Shown piece after piece: positions 10,852 to 23,400 of a stretch of DNA of 64,000 nt (within the stretch, counting starts at the first letter, position 1; the number at the start of each line of letters is the position of its first letter). Both the position numbers and the translations under genes were made by a program. The notes below the pieces were generated by a model. The model saw only the letters and a list, made by a program, of their open reading frames with translations, was not told where the DNA came from and made no database searches. This DNA is from Dalbergia cochinchinensis (taxonomy: Eukaryota; Streptophyta; Magnoliopsida; Fabales; Fabaceae): the NCBI GenBank assembly GCA_031216125.1, contig CM062371.1, forward strand, positions 5,518,001-5,582,000, in the 5' to 3' direction.

Positions 10852-13726
10852 TAGTAAGTATTTTGTTTGGTAGGAAGAGAGATGGGGTTGTGGAATTGTA
10901 AACGGGTTCAAGACTTTTTAAAGGAGGAAGGAGGCAGAGGGCTAAATCTTCTACTCGGCTTGTAGCTTTCTTTCGATATTATTCTATTAGCCCTGTGTTG
11001 AATTTTTCCTCTAGCTTCTTTTTTGATTAGTCTGGGTCTTATACACAATGGAACTCTTCCACCTTGTTGATGTAAAGAGGTGGTGGTTGTGGTTTGGCAA
11101 GGGTGGAACGACCAAAGGGATTTGAAGTGATTTAAATATTTGGTAAATAAATGGAGAACCGAGTATCCCAAAGTCTAAGTTGTTGGGATAGAGGAAAATG
11201 ACATGGCTAACCCTCCTTGACTTTTTTTTCCCATTACGGTGATAAAATTGGAAAAGGAACTTGGTCCTACGTCTTGTCGTCTTTTGCAACGTTTTTAATT
11301 CGAAAGGCATCTTCGGGAATGTTTCCTCTCATTTTCGAAGAGGTTAAGTTTTGCACAAAACAATAAACATGATCAAAATCAAAAAGAGGTTACAGATTTC
11401 AATTGATTCATTGCACTCACCTCGCCCGGCGCCTTCCTTTTTTTCACCTGTGTTTTCGTTGATTTTTTTCTTTTTTCTCAACACAAGATGTTGTTTGGTT
11501 AGTGTTTGAATAAAAACAAGGGAACCCCATACTCCGGCTATTTCACTATACAGCAGATGGGTATAGTCAATTCTCCGTGACGTAGTCGGGGAGCAATTAG
11601 ATCAAACAATGTGTATACCCGGTTGTGTGTTGATACTTGAGACATAGAATAATGAAGCATGAAATGTTCTTGCAACATTAGTTTAGCAGGCTTAGTTTCT
11701 ACAAGACCAACATCAAATATTTATTAAATGGCAACAGAACATGAAAAGAAAATTAAGTTACGACATGCTTCTCAAGTTGGTTGGGTTCGTCGAGTTGGAC
11801 CGACCCACTTGCACCCCCAAATTTATTTTAAATATAGAAGTTAAATTTCAACATGTTGAGTCACATTATTGGAAATAAAAATACATTTTCAATTTTGTTA
11901 TCCACACTTCAAGTTTAAAAACGACTGGGGGTTAGTATTACACATGGGCACTGTCGAAGGTGGTTCGGGGTTCAGCGTTAGGCTAGCTTCTTTGTCTTTG
12001 CCCTTATGAGATCCTAATGCAAAGCCCACGCCCACATAGATGGTGTTTTATAATAGAAAAACAAATTTAAGTTGCTACGTATGTTCCACAGACCACAATC
12101 CAAATCACTTGGACTAAAATGTCATGTGCGTGAGACGAAAACCGCGGAGCATGTATGCCAGATTACCAAATATAAAAAAGTGATATTATTTTGACGTTTA
12201 AAAAATAGATGTTTAAAATTAAAGATAAAGAAATAAGATAAAAGTTATTAAAATAAGAATTTCATAAAATTTAAGAGTTATAAATTAAATCTTTATATAA
12301 AATATAAAATACGAGATAGTGGAAGTTAGAATTTTTTTTTTCTTGTCCTTATGAAATACTTATCAACTGACAACTGGTGTCCGAACTGGGAAGCGAGGGC
12401 AATTTCGTCCGTAAGGGGAGTGGGACGGAGTTGATTTAGTTGCTTTTGGATTTTGGTGGAGGGGAGGGGCATCCAACTTGTCCTTTCTTCGCCCGCTCAG
12501 ACTCAATTCGCGTTATTTCTGATAAATTAATAAAAAGTTGCGGGTCATTTAAATTTAATTTAGCATGCGATTGGATGTTTACTTTTCTTTACCGCCCATA
12601 ATAGTAGCAATTCTTTCACGTACCTATTACATAACCGTGTCCAGTACAGATAATTATTGTTTGAACCAGAATTTTAGACTTTATCCTCAAATTTTTTGAA
12701 ATAGTATAAATTGACTGGTTTTACTTTTTCGGTACATAAATTGACTGCTTTTAACTTTTTTAAATGTTTATTTTATATATTTTTTATTTTGATAAATTAT
12801 TAATAGAAAATAATTACATTATATCACTATAAATTTAAGTCATATGCAATTTAATATTCTAAATTTTCTTGAATATGTGTTATTTTTGTTGGTAATAAAT
12901 TAAAAAGTTAATGCAATGATCAATTTTCCAAGCTAAAAAAATATTACAGACCATTTTATCCTTTTAAAGAAAAATATTATTTGTAATTATAGTGTATATG
13001 ATATTAATGTGTCAACTTCTATCTTATTTATTATTAAATAAGGTATAGATTCCACCAATCTACATTGCATCCAATGTAAATGGGATGTTTCATGGATTGA
13101 CATGATATTTCATATATAATAAGTAAAAATAATATAATTTTTTTAATTCTAAGAGTAAAAAACATATATATCGAGGTGCATTCTTCTTGACAAGGGGTTG
13201 TTGGCTTTGGAATAAGAACGAAGGACTATCATGAAGATCACCCGTAGCTATCGTGAAAGAAATAGACTGGATGCACTTCATTGCTGCTCATTCCCATGAT
13301 CTACCCGTGGAAATTCATTTTTTCCATATTCCTGGTTGAATCGTAACAATCATGGTCGTCGCATGCAAAAAGACCAAAATTATCGGATAACTGTTCGACA
13401 TAATTCATGAAATTATATGTGTAATAACTATTTGCACCTGAAATTTAGAAATTAATTTTGTTTAGTTTCTAAAATTATAAAATATGAATCACCACAACAA
13501 TCTCTAAACCTAATTTTATTACTATGTTATCAACATTTTTCCTAGTGTTTTATGTTAATTGATATGCAAGTGATATACTGATATTCTATTTGATATTTGT
13601 CAATTAAATTACAGGAAATTAATAATAATTGAAAACTATGAGATGAATTTCATATATAAGTATAATATTGTTCGTCTATTTGGTTTATGTTAACAACTTG
13701 TCTCTATATAATTCAATTATGCCTAT
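10852..13726. other. Intergenic region upstream of the kinase gene
   Basis: Promoter side of the RIPK-like gene, then AT-rich DNA. Minus-strand open frames at 10908-11171 and 11011-11310 overlap each other and have no recognisable domain. Around 13030-13080 a phrase like acattgcatccaatgtaaat resembles the end of the MITE at 26402-26800, so a MITE fragment may lie here. No other gene seen. Confidence 0.45.
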
Positions 13727-13731
13727 TTTGG

Positions 13732-16700
13732 TGTCACAACTCGATTTGGGCACGTGATAATCATACATAAGGAATCTCATTTTCACGTGAATCTCATGAC
13801 CTGTATCGTTCTATATGAACAATAATTCATAAAATCAATTAAAATATGGTGTGGTTTTACAAGAAAACAAATCTCTACCCTGTTAAATGATGATAATCAA
13901 ATTGAAATTCTCAAGCTATTTCTAAAAGATGGATTTCATAACATCATCAAATGTATAAAGAGTCCTTCATTTACACATACTATGAAAAATAAAGTTCTAT
14001 AATACATTCCATAATAACATTTCAGTATACAAAATCATGCAAAACATAATCATGCTATTTAATCTGGGATCCTGCCTGCATAGACACTGAAGCACTCTAA
14101 ATCAAAATATCAAACACTTCATCTAAGAAAGCTCACCAACAAGGATCTAACGCTGCTAGGAGGAAGATGGCTAAGAAGTATCCACAGCAACAGTCATATC
14201 TGAAAATATGATAAAGAAGAGAGGGTGAGTTTTGTCACCAAAACTCAGTGAATGAGTCATCATCTGAAACCTCCTTTCATGGGCCATCAAGGGAAGATAC
14301 ACTAAAAACATGAAGACAACAACAATAATAATAAAGTTTTAAATATTGTATACTTATAGATAGATAATCGAAATCATAATTTCTACAAATTAATTCAACA
14401 GTAGCCTAATAGAGAAATATAAATCTCTACTCTGATTACACACAATAGATGTGACGTAACAAAATCTCTGATTATAAATCTCTGGTCACATTTGGGCGTT
14501 ACGTATCGCTATTCCTAGTGTGACAATAAATTCTCTATTTTCTCTGGCCCTGCATTACTTGGTACCAAGGTTAACATATTAACTGCCATTAACATAACCT
14601 GTTTCTCTATAATTAATGTTCAGCTTAATAAAAAATCTAAATCTTTGCTCTATGTCTCATAAAGTCTCCTATCTTGGGATTCAAAACTTTATCATAAGCA
14701 ATATTCAGAACTAGAAATCACATGATTATTAAATTAGCTCTAGACAATCATATTCACAATCTAGTTCTTTCATAAACTAATTTTAGCAATTATAGTCCTA
14801 TGAGTTTTCAAAAACACTCAATTCATGCTATTTCAAAACCAGATATTCATAATTCAGTAAAAATCTCAATTGTTCTTAGAAATAATTCTTAAATCATATA
14901 TTGTTTCATATGTTGATGAAAATAACTATAATAATTAATATAGAGGTTACAGATGTGAACCCACTCATTGGAATGGTAGAAGATGAAGGTTCAACACCCA
15001 AAGTACCTTGAGAAGCAGGAATGACACTAGTATTTGCTATAGGAGCAATAGAACTCTAGATTAGCCTCTAATAGTCCCTATTTACATAAATACAAATATA
15101 ACACAATGGAAGGATTTCCTTTCCTTGAAGAGCATAGAAACCTTTATACAACCCCTTGTCACAACGTGCCCGGAGGGCGCCACGACGGGAATGACAACCA
15201 ATTTTTAAAATAAAAACAGGAGTCGCCACCAATTTTAATTATGGTTAAAACTGGAAAACCTTTTGATTAGCAAACTGGTCTTTTAAAAGAGATTTGAGGT
15301 TCGGGAGTCTGATTATGATTAGGGAAGGGTGAAAACTTAATCCCATTGCACCCCTAATACATCCGTATAAATACGGTTACCCTAGAGCTTATTATGCAAA
15401 TTGATTATAATTTTATAATATTTATTTTTCCCCAAAACTTATGACAATTGCATATTTACAAAGAAATAAAGTTAAAATTAAAACAAGAAATAAAGAATAA
15501 ATTTTATATAAAAAGGTTTTGGCTTAATAGTTGTCGGCTACGCCTACGTATCCTCTGGTGCAATGAGAAACTCAAAACCACGTAGTTCTGTAAAAACTGA
15601 GTGTGTGTTGAATTGATTTTATTAAAGAAACCAATTTCAAAGAAGTTAAAACCCACTCTTGTATAGGATTTAGGATAGTATGAACTATACAATGAACCCT
15701 TAAATTCTCATGAAACTTGAGGATAGCAAGCTATACATCAATATCACAAGTTGTTGTGTGGATCTATGAGAAATGTGTTGGTTTATTTTAATTTTTGAAA
15801 AGAAAGTATTTTTTGGTTATTGGATAGAATGAAAATATTTTGACAAGTTCTAATTTTAACAAAATTAGCAAAATTAACAACAACAAAAAACACAATTACA
15901 CAATTAATTTAAGCAAACACATGAACACATAAAATAATTAACAAAAAAAACAAAATTAATTTACAAACATAATTACATAATTAATTTAAGCAAACACATG
16001 AACACATACAATAATTAACAAAAAGAAAATTTATTTACAAACATAATTGCATAATTAATTAAAACACATAAACATAAGATAATTAAACTCAAAAAGGCAA
16101 AATAAACATAATTACATAGTTAATTTAAGCAAAACACATAAACATTTGAAATAATTAAACTGAAAAAAGGTCCTAATTATTTTAAATCTTCTTTTTTAAA
16201 AAAAAAACAAAAAACATTTAGCATGAAATTCACTCAAAACAAAGAAATAATTAAACTTCTTTTTTATTTTTTATTTTTTAATTCCACTCAAATAATTTAT
16301 AATCATTACCAAAAAGAAAAAAGAAAAAAAATGAATTTTTTTTTAGCAAATCAAACTGTTCAAATATTTATTACAAACTTGAACTAAATTAAATAATTCA
16401 TTTATTTTTAGTCTATTTTAAACAACAATAATTTAAACTCCAATCAGGCAAGCTAGAAACCATAATGATGCAAACAAATCCAAACAAATAAACATAGTTT
16501 CTAATCTAACCAAAAAAAATAATAATAATAATAAATTTTGGGAGTAAGGCTTATCACCACACCCACTCTCCACTCTCTCACACACACATATTCACTCCTT
16601 TCCCTCGCTCACTCACGCTCAGCACACACACACACCAACACACATATGCAAATTTCTCTTTCACCCACTCACTCTCCTCTCTCTTTCTTTTTCACACACA

Positions 16701-18656
16701 CATTTTAACAAACAACAAAAAAAGAAAAGGAGACATAGAGATGGAAAGGGAACATGGAGAGATCAAGGAAGAGGAATGGGCCGCGACTGATTCATGGCGT
16801 TTAGAGAGGGTGGTGCAGCAAGGAAAGGCCATCATGGCCACGAAGAGAGGCTAACAGGGGGAACCAGAAGGAGTGAAATCCGTGGGGGAAGGAGGTCACC
16901 GCCACGAAGTTGGAGGCGGCGGAGGGGTCAGCGCGACACGGTGGAGGGCTGATCTTTCATGGCGGCTTCGCGATGGCTTGGAGAGCGGCGATCGGAGGTT
17001 CAGTCATAGCGGCGGAGATCGCGCCCTGGAGGGAGGGGAGCCAGGAGGATGACGACGCAGTGGTAATCTGCCTTGGAGGTCCGCCGCGCACAGATGGCAG
17101 CAGAGGGGAAGCTTAGCATTGCGATTCTTGACCGCATGGTGGTGGATCTTGCGGATATGGAGGAGATACATTATGGTTCAGGGTGGCTTGAGCAGATCCG
17201 GTGGCTTGTCTTCTGAGGGGAGAAGGTGTGGCTAAGAGGATAGGGGTGGAGGCCTGGCGCGAGCGTGGTTTAAGGGAATGAGGGCCATGGCTAGTGGAAG
17301 CTTTGGTGGTTGTGGCGGTGGAGAAGGAGAAGGGAAGGTTGAGGATGATGATGATGTGAAGATGATGATGTGAGGGGAAGGTTGAAGATGATGATGATGT
17401 GATTCGCATGGGAGGCCGCGGCCAAGGGGAAAGGAGACCACCACGGCCGAGGGGAGAGAAGACCGTTGCGGCCTCCTCCTTCTTTCTTCTTTAGTTTCTT
17501 TTTTTTTTTGTAAATTTTGATGAGGATGATAATATTGTTAGTGCTGTTGAATCTACCTTGTTCTTTCCTTTGTTGCTGGATTATTTTGCTTGAATTGCTG
17601 CTGGATTGTTGTTGATTTCTTGCTAGTTTTCCTTATATTTGATCTCGTTGGCTGGATGACTGGTGTGTCAGAATGTATTTTTTTGGTTTTTTTTTTTAAT
17701 TTTTCTTGCTGGTGAATGATTGGAAAGTATTTTCAGTTTGAATTTTTTTTCAATCCCCCCATCCTCAGTTGTTGATGAATCTATATAGTATACCCGATCA
17801 AATGAAATTATTCCTGAACAAAATTACAGGTTCGCTGGTCAAGAAATAATGATGAAAGGAGAAGGAATTATGTTATTGGGGAGGAAGGATGATGATGGTG
17901 TTCGCCAACGTTCCCCTCTTTTCTGTTGAAGAACCGTCAGCAAGAAGAGAGGAATCCAATATTTCTCTTTTTTTTTGTTCAAGGAACGGTCAGAAGAATC
18001 CAATGTTCCTTCTCAACATTTTTTTTTTTTTTTGAGTCAGACTAAAAAGAAGTTAAAATGGGCTAATGAAATGTAGGCTAAAAAAGATAAAAATGGAATG
18101 GGTTATAATAAAAGAAAATGGGCTGGATTTTTTTTTATATAAAACAATAAATACGAAAATAAATAAAAGTTTAGACAAATATGGTGTTCACACCCCTAAA
18201 ACAAGGAGAAATTAGAAGGAAAGAGACAAAATCACTAAGATAGCATACCTTAAAACCTTGAAAATGGGAGATTAAGGTTGATTTTGAAAGAAAATGGAGG
18301 TTTGGAGTGAAACAGGGGTAAGAGGGCGATGTTTTCATATTCAGGGAGGGGGTGGAAAGTGGATTTATGGTGGTCTGGACCTTGAAATAGGGGTTTTACA
18401 AAAAACTTGAGCGCTTACCAAATCGCATAATTTTTCCCATTTGCAATGCCTTACTATTCACGACCACTGCAGTGCTAAAATGAGCATTGCAATGCTCTTC
18501 AGAGTTGTTTTTCTCACATCTTTTAGCAATAATTTAAGTGGAGTCTACCATTAACATGAATAGATCCCAAGGAACCTTATGGCAATCCTAAATTTATCTA
18601 GGATACATATATTGCACTAAGCTCTCCTAAGGAACAATATACCCTAACGTATTACA
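13732..18656 (-). mobile_element. TG...CA repeat family, copy 1 (reverse), split by another element
   Basis: In plus-strand reading the unit begins TGTCACAACTCGATTTGGGC and ends CCCTAACGTATTACA. These are reverse complements of the end and start of the forward copies at 18864, 21339 and 47965. Flanks are tttgg (13727-13731) and cttgg (18657-18661), a 5-bp target duplication with one mismatch. Without the 3.0-kb insertion at 15157-18192 it measures about 1.88 kb. It holds the 9-bp-stem hairpin (14226-14247) shared by the family. No coding sequence is seen. TG...CA ends with 5-bp duplications point to an LTR; I infer a solo LTR of a long-LTR Ty3/gypsy lineage. Confidence 0.82.
15157..18192. mobile_element. 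3.0-kb solo-LTR-like unit (possible Tat/Ogre-type gypsy)
   Basis: Begins TGTCACAACGTGCCC, ends GGTGTTCACA, and is flanked by an exact 5-bp duplication, cccct (15152-15156 and 18193-18197). The early phrase aggagtcgccaccaatttt is typical of LTRs of the Tat/Ogre branch of Ty3/gypsy as I remember them. I find no second copy of its start within its end, so a single LTR is more likely than a complete element. It contains a CA/CT-rich stretch (16550-16700) and a GC-rich, purine-biased island (16740-17480) whose open frames (such as 16910-17116) look fortuitous. It sits inside family copy 1. Confidence 0.8.
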
Positions 18657-18863
18657 CTTGGTGATTGAGTAAGATGTAGGTTTATCATATGAATATATCA
18701 CTTAACATGATACATTCATGAAAATGAGATTATATAGTAGTAAAAATGAAATCGGGAATTAATTTGACTTATATTTATAACTTGATGAACTAAAAAGTTA
18801 ATTTTCAAATTTTAAGGACTAAGGTGACTCGTGTTTAATTTCAGGGACTAATTAAAATGAGCA

Positions 18864-20632
18864 TGTAATACCCAAGGTATACGTGTTCGTGGGCAAGTTT
18901 CGTACTGCCCTAGGATCCCCCGAGGCTTACTCGTGTAGCCGGATTGGCCCCGGAAGCCAAAACCGAGTTGCAGCCCAGGTTTTGCAAAATTATGCAGAAC
19001 AGGTTAGTTGCAGCAAACAACCCGTGACAGCACAATATCAAAAAAATGACGCCATTTCATTTTTGCCCCTTTTTAAACCCAATCGGGCTCCCTCCTCACA
19101 GAATAGAGGCAGAATGCAAACACACACACACCCACACCCTAATCTTCATTTCTCATCTCCATTTCTCCCATTTTCTTCAATTTAGCTTCCCCAAATCATC
19201 AAGGTATGTTTATGTTGTTAGATTTTCTCTCCATTCTTTCACATTCTTGGTATGGACATTGTTGTTTCTCCTGTTTTTATCAAACGGAGGTGCTTTCCCA
19301 AAGTTGTTAGTATATGTTTAGAGTAATCTAGAGTTTTCCATAGGTTGTTGATGAGTTTTGTGGTTTCAATGGCAGACGCTGGTGTCATTCCTCTTCCCCG
19401 GAGTCCCCGTGGTGTCGGTACTTCACAGTCTACCCCTCCAGGTGAGTGGGTCTGATCTCATGGCTTTAGTTTGGTCATTATATGATTAATTGTTAACATT
19501 GCGGAGTGTTTCAAGGATTTAGAAATGAGTTCTTGCATAATATAGCTTTATGTAAAAATATGTTTACCAGAAATACTCCATTTGAACTTATGCATGAAAA
19601 TATGATTTTAGAAAGGCATGAAACCATAATTGTTTTACGAAAAGTTTCGTATGATTTTATTCGTAAATTGATTCGATTATGAACAAATGAGAATTTCTAT
19701 GATTTGCAAAGTTTAGATTTAAGAACTTATTTGAAAGAGAGTTGAGAAATGTTGGACGAGAGACATAAAACCCCTTTATGATTTCAGTTGGTTTTAGAAT
19801 AGAGAGAGTTACTGAGAGGAACAGAACTATGAGTTAACGACAGTTATTCCGTTAACTTTGGTATACCAAGGCCCACCAGGGACAAGTCATCCTTGAATTA
19901 GATCTGTCCGCCAAGGACCGAAGAGATCACATTAGCTAGGGGCTATGTCTGCCAGTGACTTAGCACCCTCCCTAGAGTTGATGAGCACTCTGTTCCCTTG
20001 TGTAATTCTTGAAATTTTAATGATTATAATTAATATGTAAAGTAAATAGAACTGTTTATAAATGTTACATTTTACCATTATTTATATATTATGTTTTCTT
20101 GTCCCATGTACGGTTGCGAGTGGGGATCCACTCACTGAGTTTTGATTTTCAAAACTCACCCCCCTCTTCTCCTTTTTCCTACAGATTCAGGTGTAGCACA
20201 TGATCCTCCCCTTCCACCTACTCAGCAGTAGTTTTCTTCAATTTGGGTGAGCTTTACTTTGGCGTGAAGCCTTAGTACTTTTGTTCATGGTAGATATGCT
20301 CAAGTGATGTGACGAGCAGGATCCCGGACTGCATATAGTTCATTTTGCATTTTGATTTCATACCATGATTCTTTGTACTTCATAGCATATCACCCATAGA
20401 TACTTTGTATATGGGCAACTCAGTTGAGATGTATTTGTAGCAACAATTATGCTATTTATTCATGAGGAATAGACTATTTTACCAATAGTAAGGATTTACA
20501 ATTAATCTGAAATATTATCAAATCATGTTTTATGAATTAAAGTAAGCATATAGTACGGTACAGAAATCACAAGACTTACGTGGGGACCGGTTTCCCTCAC
20601 GTGCTGGTCACAATCTAAATCGGGTCGTGATA
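18864..20632 (+). mobile_element. TG...CA repeat family, copy 2 (forward)
   Basis: Starts TGTAATACCCAAGGTATACG and ends CGGGTCGTGATA (terminal CA decayed to TA); 1769 bp. Flanks gagca (18859-18863) and aagca (20633-20637) form a 5-bp duplication with one mismatch. Internal landmarks shared with copy 3 include ccggagtccccgtgg near 19400, the accaaggcccaccaggga block near 19865, a hairpin at 20136-20158, and a polypyrimidine tract ending cctacag near 20184 that resembles a 3' splice site. No long reading frame. Confidence 0.85.
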
Positions 20633-20637
20633 AAGCA

Positions 20638-21195
20638 TTTACTCAAACCTATCTATAGCTACTCTTTTTCCTTCATTTTAATTTATATGTCTAAAAAAAA
20701 TATAGCTTAAGAAAAATGATAAATTGACTTTGATAATAGTGTAAAATTATATTGTATAAATAACCCAAATTATCTTTATCCATTTTCATTAATATATAGA
20801 CAAACTATACTAAATTCTACTGAAGTTCATAATAAATTAGAACTTAATTAGCTTCTACAAGGAAGATTGCTTATCCTCCTTTTAACTCAAAGCTGGTATT
20901 ATCATTCCACCATATGCCATTTTTGAAAAGATAAGAAGCATTGATGAGTACCGTGTGAATGAAAAATGAGTGTCAAAATTGAGAAACCCTATTACTCTTC
21001 TTGGTTACGATTCAACACAATTCATAAATTACTCTTGGATATTCTACTTTAGTGTAAAACTATTCATAAATCCTTAGTTAATTTAAATTTTTGAGAAAGA
21101 TGATTCATAACATAATATTAGAGTTTCTATAACTAAACAATCAAGGCTTTTATTGGAAGAGATGATTCATGTCATATTTCTTTCCTGTATGCGTT
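20638..21195. other. Short AT-rich spacer between repeat copies
   Basis: No gene. The part from about 20655 to 20840 has a MITE-like look (tactctttttccttcat at one side) but I could not define its ends. Confidence 0.35.
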
Positions 21196-21338
21196 GTTTG
21201 TACTCATTGGGTGTGAAATTAATTCACACCTTATTTATCATTAGATGGAGTGTCGACTTTTATTTGTACTCATTGGATATGAGACACCATGTCAACTCAT
21301 GCCTTATCTATCATTGAATAGGGGGTGAAGTGTTATTT
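21196..21338 (+). repeat. ~70-bp tandem repeat units, left part
   Basis: Two units begin at 21196 and 21262 with tttgtactcattgg and run through ttatctatcattga. A third unit continues beyond the LTR-like insertion, at 23265. The text matches the left arm of the foldback family at 41192-41346. Confidence 0.75.
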
Positions 21339-23264
21339 TGTGATACCCAGAATATACGTGGCAGTGGATAAGTTCCATTTTGTCCTGAGGTCCCTTGGGA
21401 CCCACCCGTGTTGTCGAAAAAGCCCCGGGATGCCCGGAGGACCTTTAACATAGCTGATATGTGAACTGTCATCGCTATAGCGGTCTAGGACCGCTATATC
21501 GATCATAGAGGGGTGATGGTGTGTTTTTGGCGTCCAGGACTGCTATAGCAGTCATATGAGTGTGCAGCGAGCATTTTGGTCTTCTGGGGACCGCTATAGC
21601 AGTCGTAAGTGGGGGGTAGACCGCTATCGTGGTCTATAGCGGTCATAGACCACTATAGCGGTGTCAGCAGTACCCAAACAGCCCAAAATGCGTTGTTTCG
21701 CGTAGTGAGGCCCCCAACCCTTTTTAAACCCTTCAAACTCGGGATTTCTTCTCCAAAATCGAAACCTCTCTCTTCCCAACTCTCTCCTACTTCTTCCTCA
21801 CACAAATCTTCTTCAATCCTTCTTCCTCCAAGAGATTAAAGGTGAGATTTATGGGTTTTGTTGTTTCCATCCTTCTCACTTTGTATTCTAGAGTTTGGGT
21901 TTATGGTTTGTCTCCATTTTTGTTATGTGAAGGTACTCCCCCAATATTGTTAGAGTTGTGTTTGAGTAATCTAGAGGTTAACAGAGACTAATTTAGAGTT
22001 TTATAGCTTTAATGGTAGATGTTGGTGCCATTCCTCCTCTCCGGAGTCCCCACGGAGTTGGCGGTTCACATTCTATCCCTCCAGGTATGTGGGTTTGAGC
22101 TCATGGCCTTAGTTTGGTCATTATATTATTATTTTCTAGCATTACGGAGTATTTAGAGGATTTAAAATGGATTTTAGTGCAATATAACTTCATGAAAAAT
22201 ATATATATTTCGTTAGAAAAGCTCTGTTTGAACTTATGTATAAAAATATGATTTTAGAACCGCATGAGACCATATTTATTTTATAAAAAGCTACATATGA
22301 TTAAATTCATAAAATTGATTCGATTGTAAATAGATAAGAATTGCCATGATTTACGAGTTGAGATTTAAGAATTTACAAATGCTAAAAATGGTAAGTATTG
22401 AACTAGAAACATAGAACTCCCCTTTTGATATTCAGAGCTTTTAGTATAGAGAGAGTTACTGAGAGGAACATAACTGTGAGTTAACGGCAGTTATTCCGTT
22501 AACCTTGGTATACCAAGGCCCGCCAAGGGCAATTCATCTTGAGTTAGATTTGTCTGTCAGGGACACGGTTCGCTAAGGACCGAAGATATCACATTAGCTA
22601 GGGGCTTGTCCGCCAGGGACTTCGCACCCTCCCTATAATTGATGAGCACTCTGTTCTCTTGCGAAATTCTTGAAATTTTAATGATTATAATTAATATGTA
22701 AAGTAAATAGAACTATTTATAAATGTTGCATTTTACCGTTATTTATATATCACGTTTTCATGTCCCATGTACGGTTATGAGTAAAGATCCACTCACTGAG
22801 TTTTGATTTTCAAAACTCACCCATCTCTTCTCCTTTTTCCTCCAGATTCAAGTATAGCACAGGATCTTCCTCTACCACCTGCTCAGCAGTAGTTTTCTTC
22901 AATTTGGGTGAGTTTCGCTTGGGTGTGAAGTATTAGTACTTTTGTTTATGGTAGATGTTCTCCAGTGATGTGACGGGCAGGATCCCGGACTGCATATAGT
23001 TTATTTTGCATTGTGATTTTATACCATGATTTCTTGTATTTCACAGCTTATCACCCATAGATATTTTGTATTTTCATGATTGCGAGTTCTATGGTTTATT
23101 TTGTATTAAGAGCAACTCGTGTGTTTTGTATCAGAGATGAATTTATGTTTTGGAAAAGGATTTTATATTAAATTATGCATATAGAGGGACTCAGAGATCA
23201 TGAGGCTTACGTGGGAATGAGGATTCCTCAAATGTCGGTCATGTGCCCAAATCGGGTCGTGACA
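21339..23264 (+). mobile_element. TG...CA repeat family, copy 3 (forward), perfect TSD
   Basis: Starts TGTGATACCCAGAATATACG and ends CGGGTCGTGACA; 1926 bp. It is flanked by an exact 5-bp duplication, tattt (21334-21338 and 23265-23269). This best-kept copy defines the family ends. It aligns with copy 2 over most of its length, has the conserved hairpin at 22797-22819, and carries a cluster of palindromic repeats at 21465-21665. Short open frames such as 21609-21839 show no domain. Confidence 0.88.
21465..21665 (+). repeat. Palindromic minisatellite inside family copy 3
   Basis: The 16-bp palindrome GACCGCTATAGCGGTC and variants (gaccgctatatcgatc, gactgctatagcagtc, gaccgctatcgtggtc, gaccactatagcggtg) recur irregularly. 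Each is itself self-complementary or nearly so. Confidence 0.85.
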
Positions 23265-23400
23265 TATTTATACTCATTGAGTATAGGACACTGTGTCAAC
23301 TCATACATTATCTATCATTAGATGGGGTGTGGACGCCATTTAAATAGGGTCCATACCCCATCCAATAATGAATATGGTGCGAGTCAGTGCAATGTTAATG
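23265..23400 (+). repeat. Third tandem unit and right arm of a foldback repeat
   Basis: atactcattgagtataggac continues the ~70-bp repeat interrupted at 21338. It is followed by an inverted arm (ccccatccaataatgaatat) complementary to the left arm, as in the MITE copies at 41192 and 42727. Confidence 0.65.

Noticed and set aside
16910..17444. GC-rich open frames on both strands (16910-17116, 17113-17409, 17232-17444)
   Set aside because: They lie within the solo-LTR-like unit, overlap each other on opposite strands and give low-complexity products without domains.
21196..23400. CRISPR-like array of ~70-bp repeats
   Set aside because: The units are adjacent with no unique spacers, match a MITE arm, and the genome is a plant.
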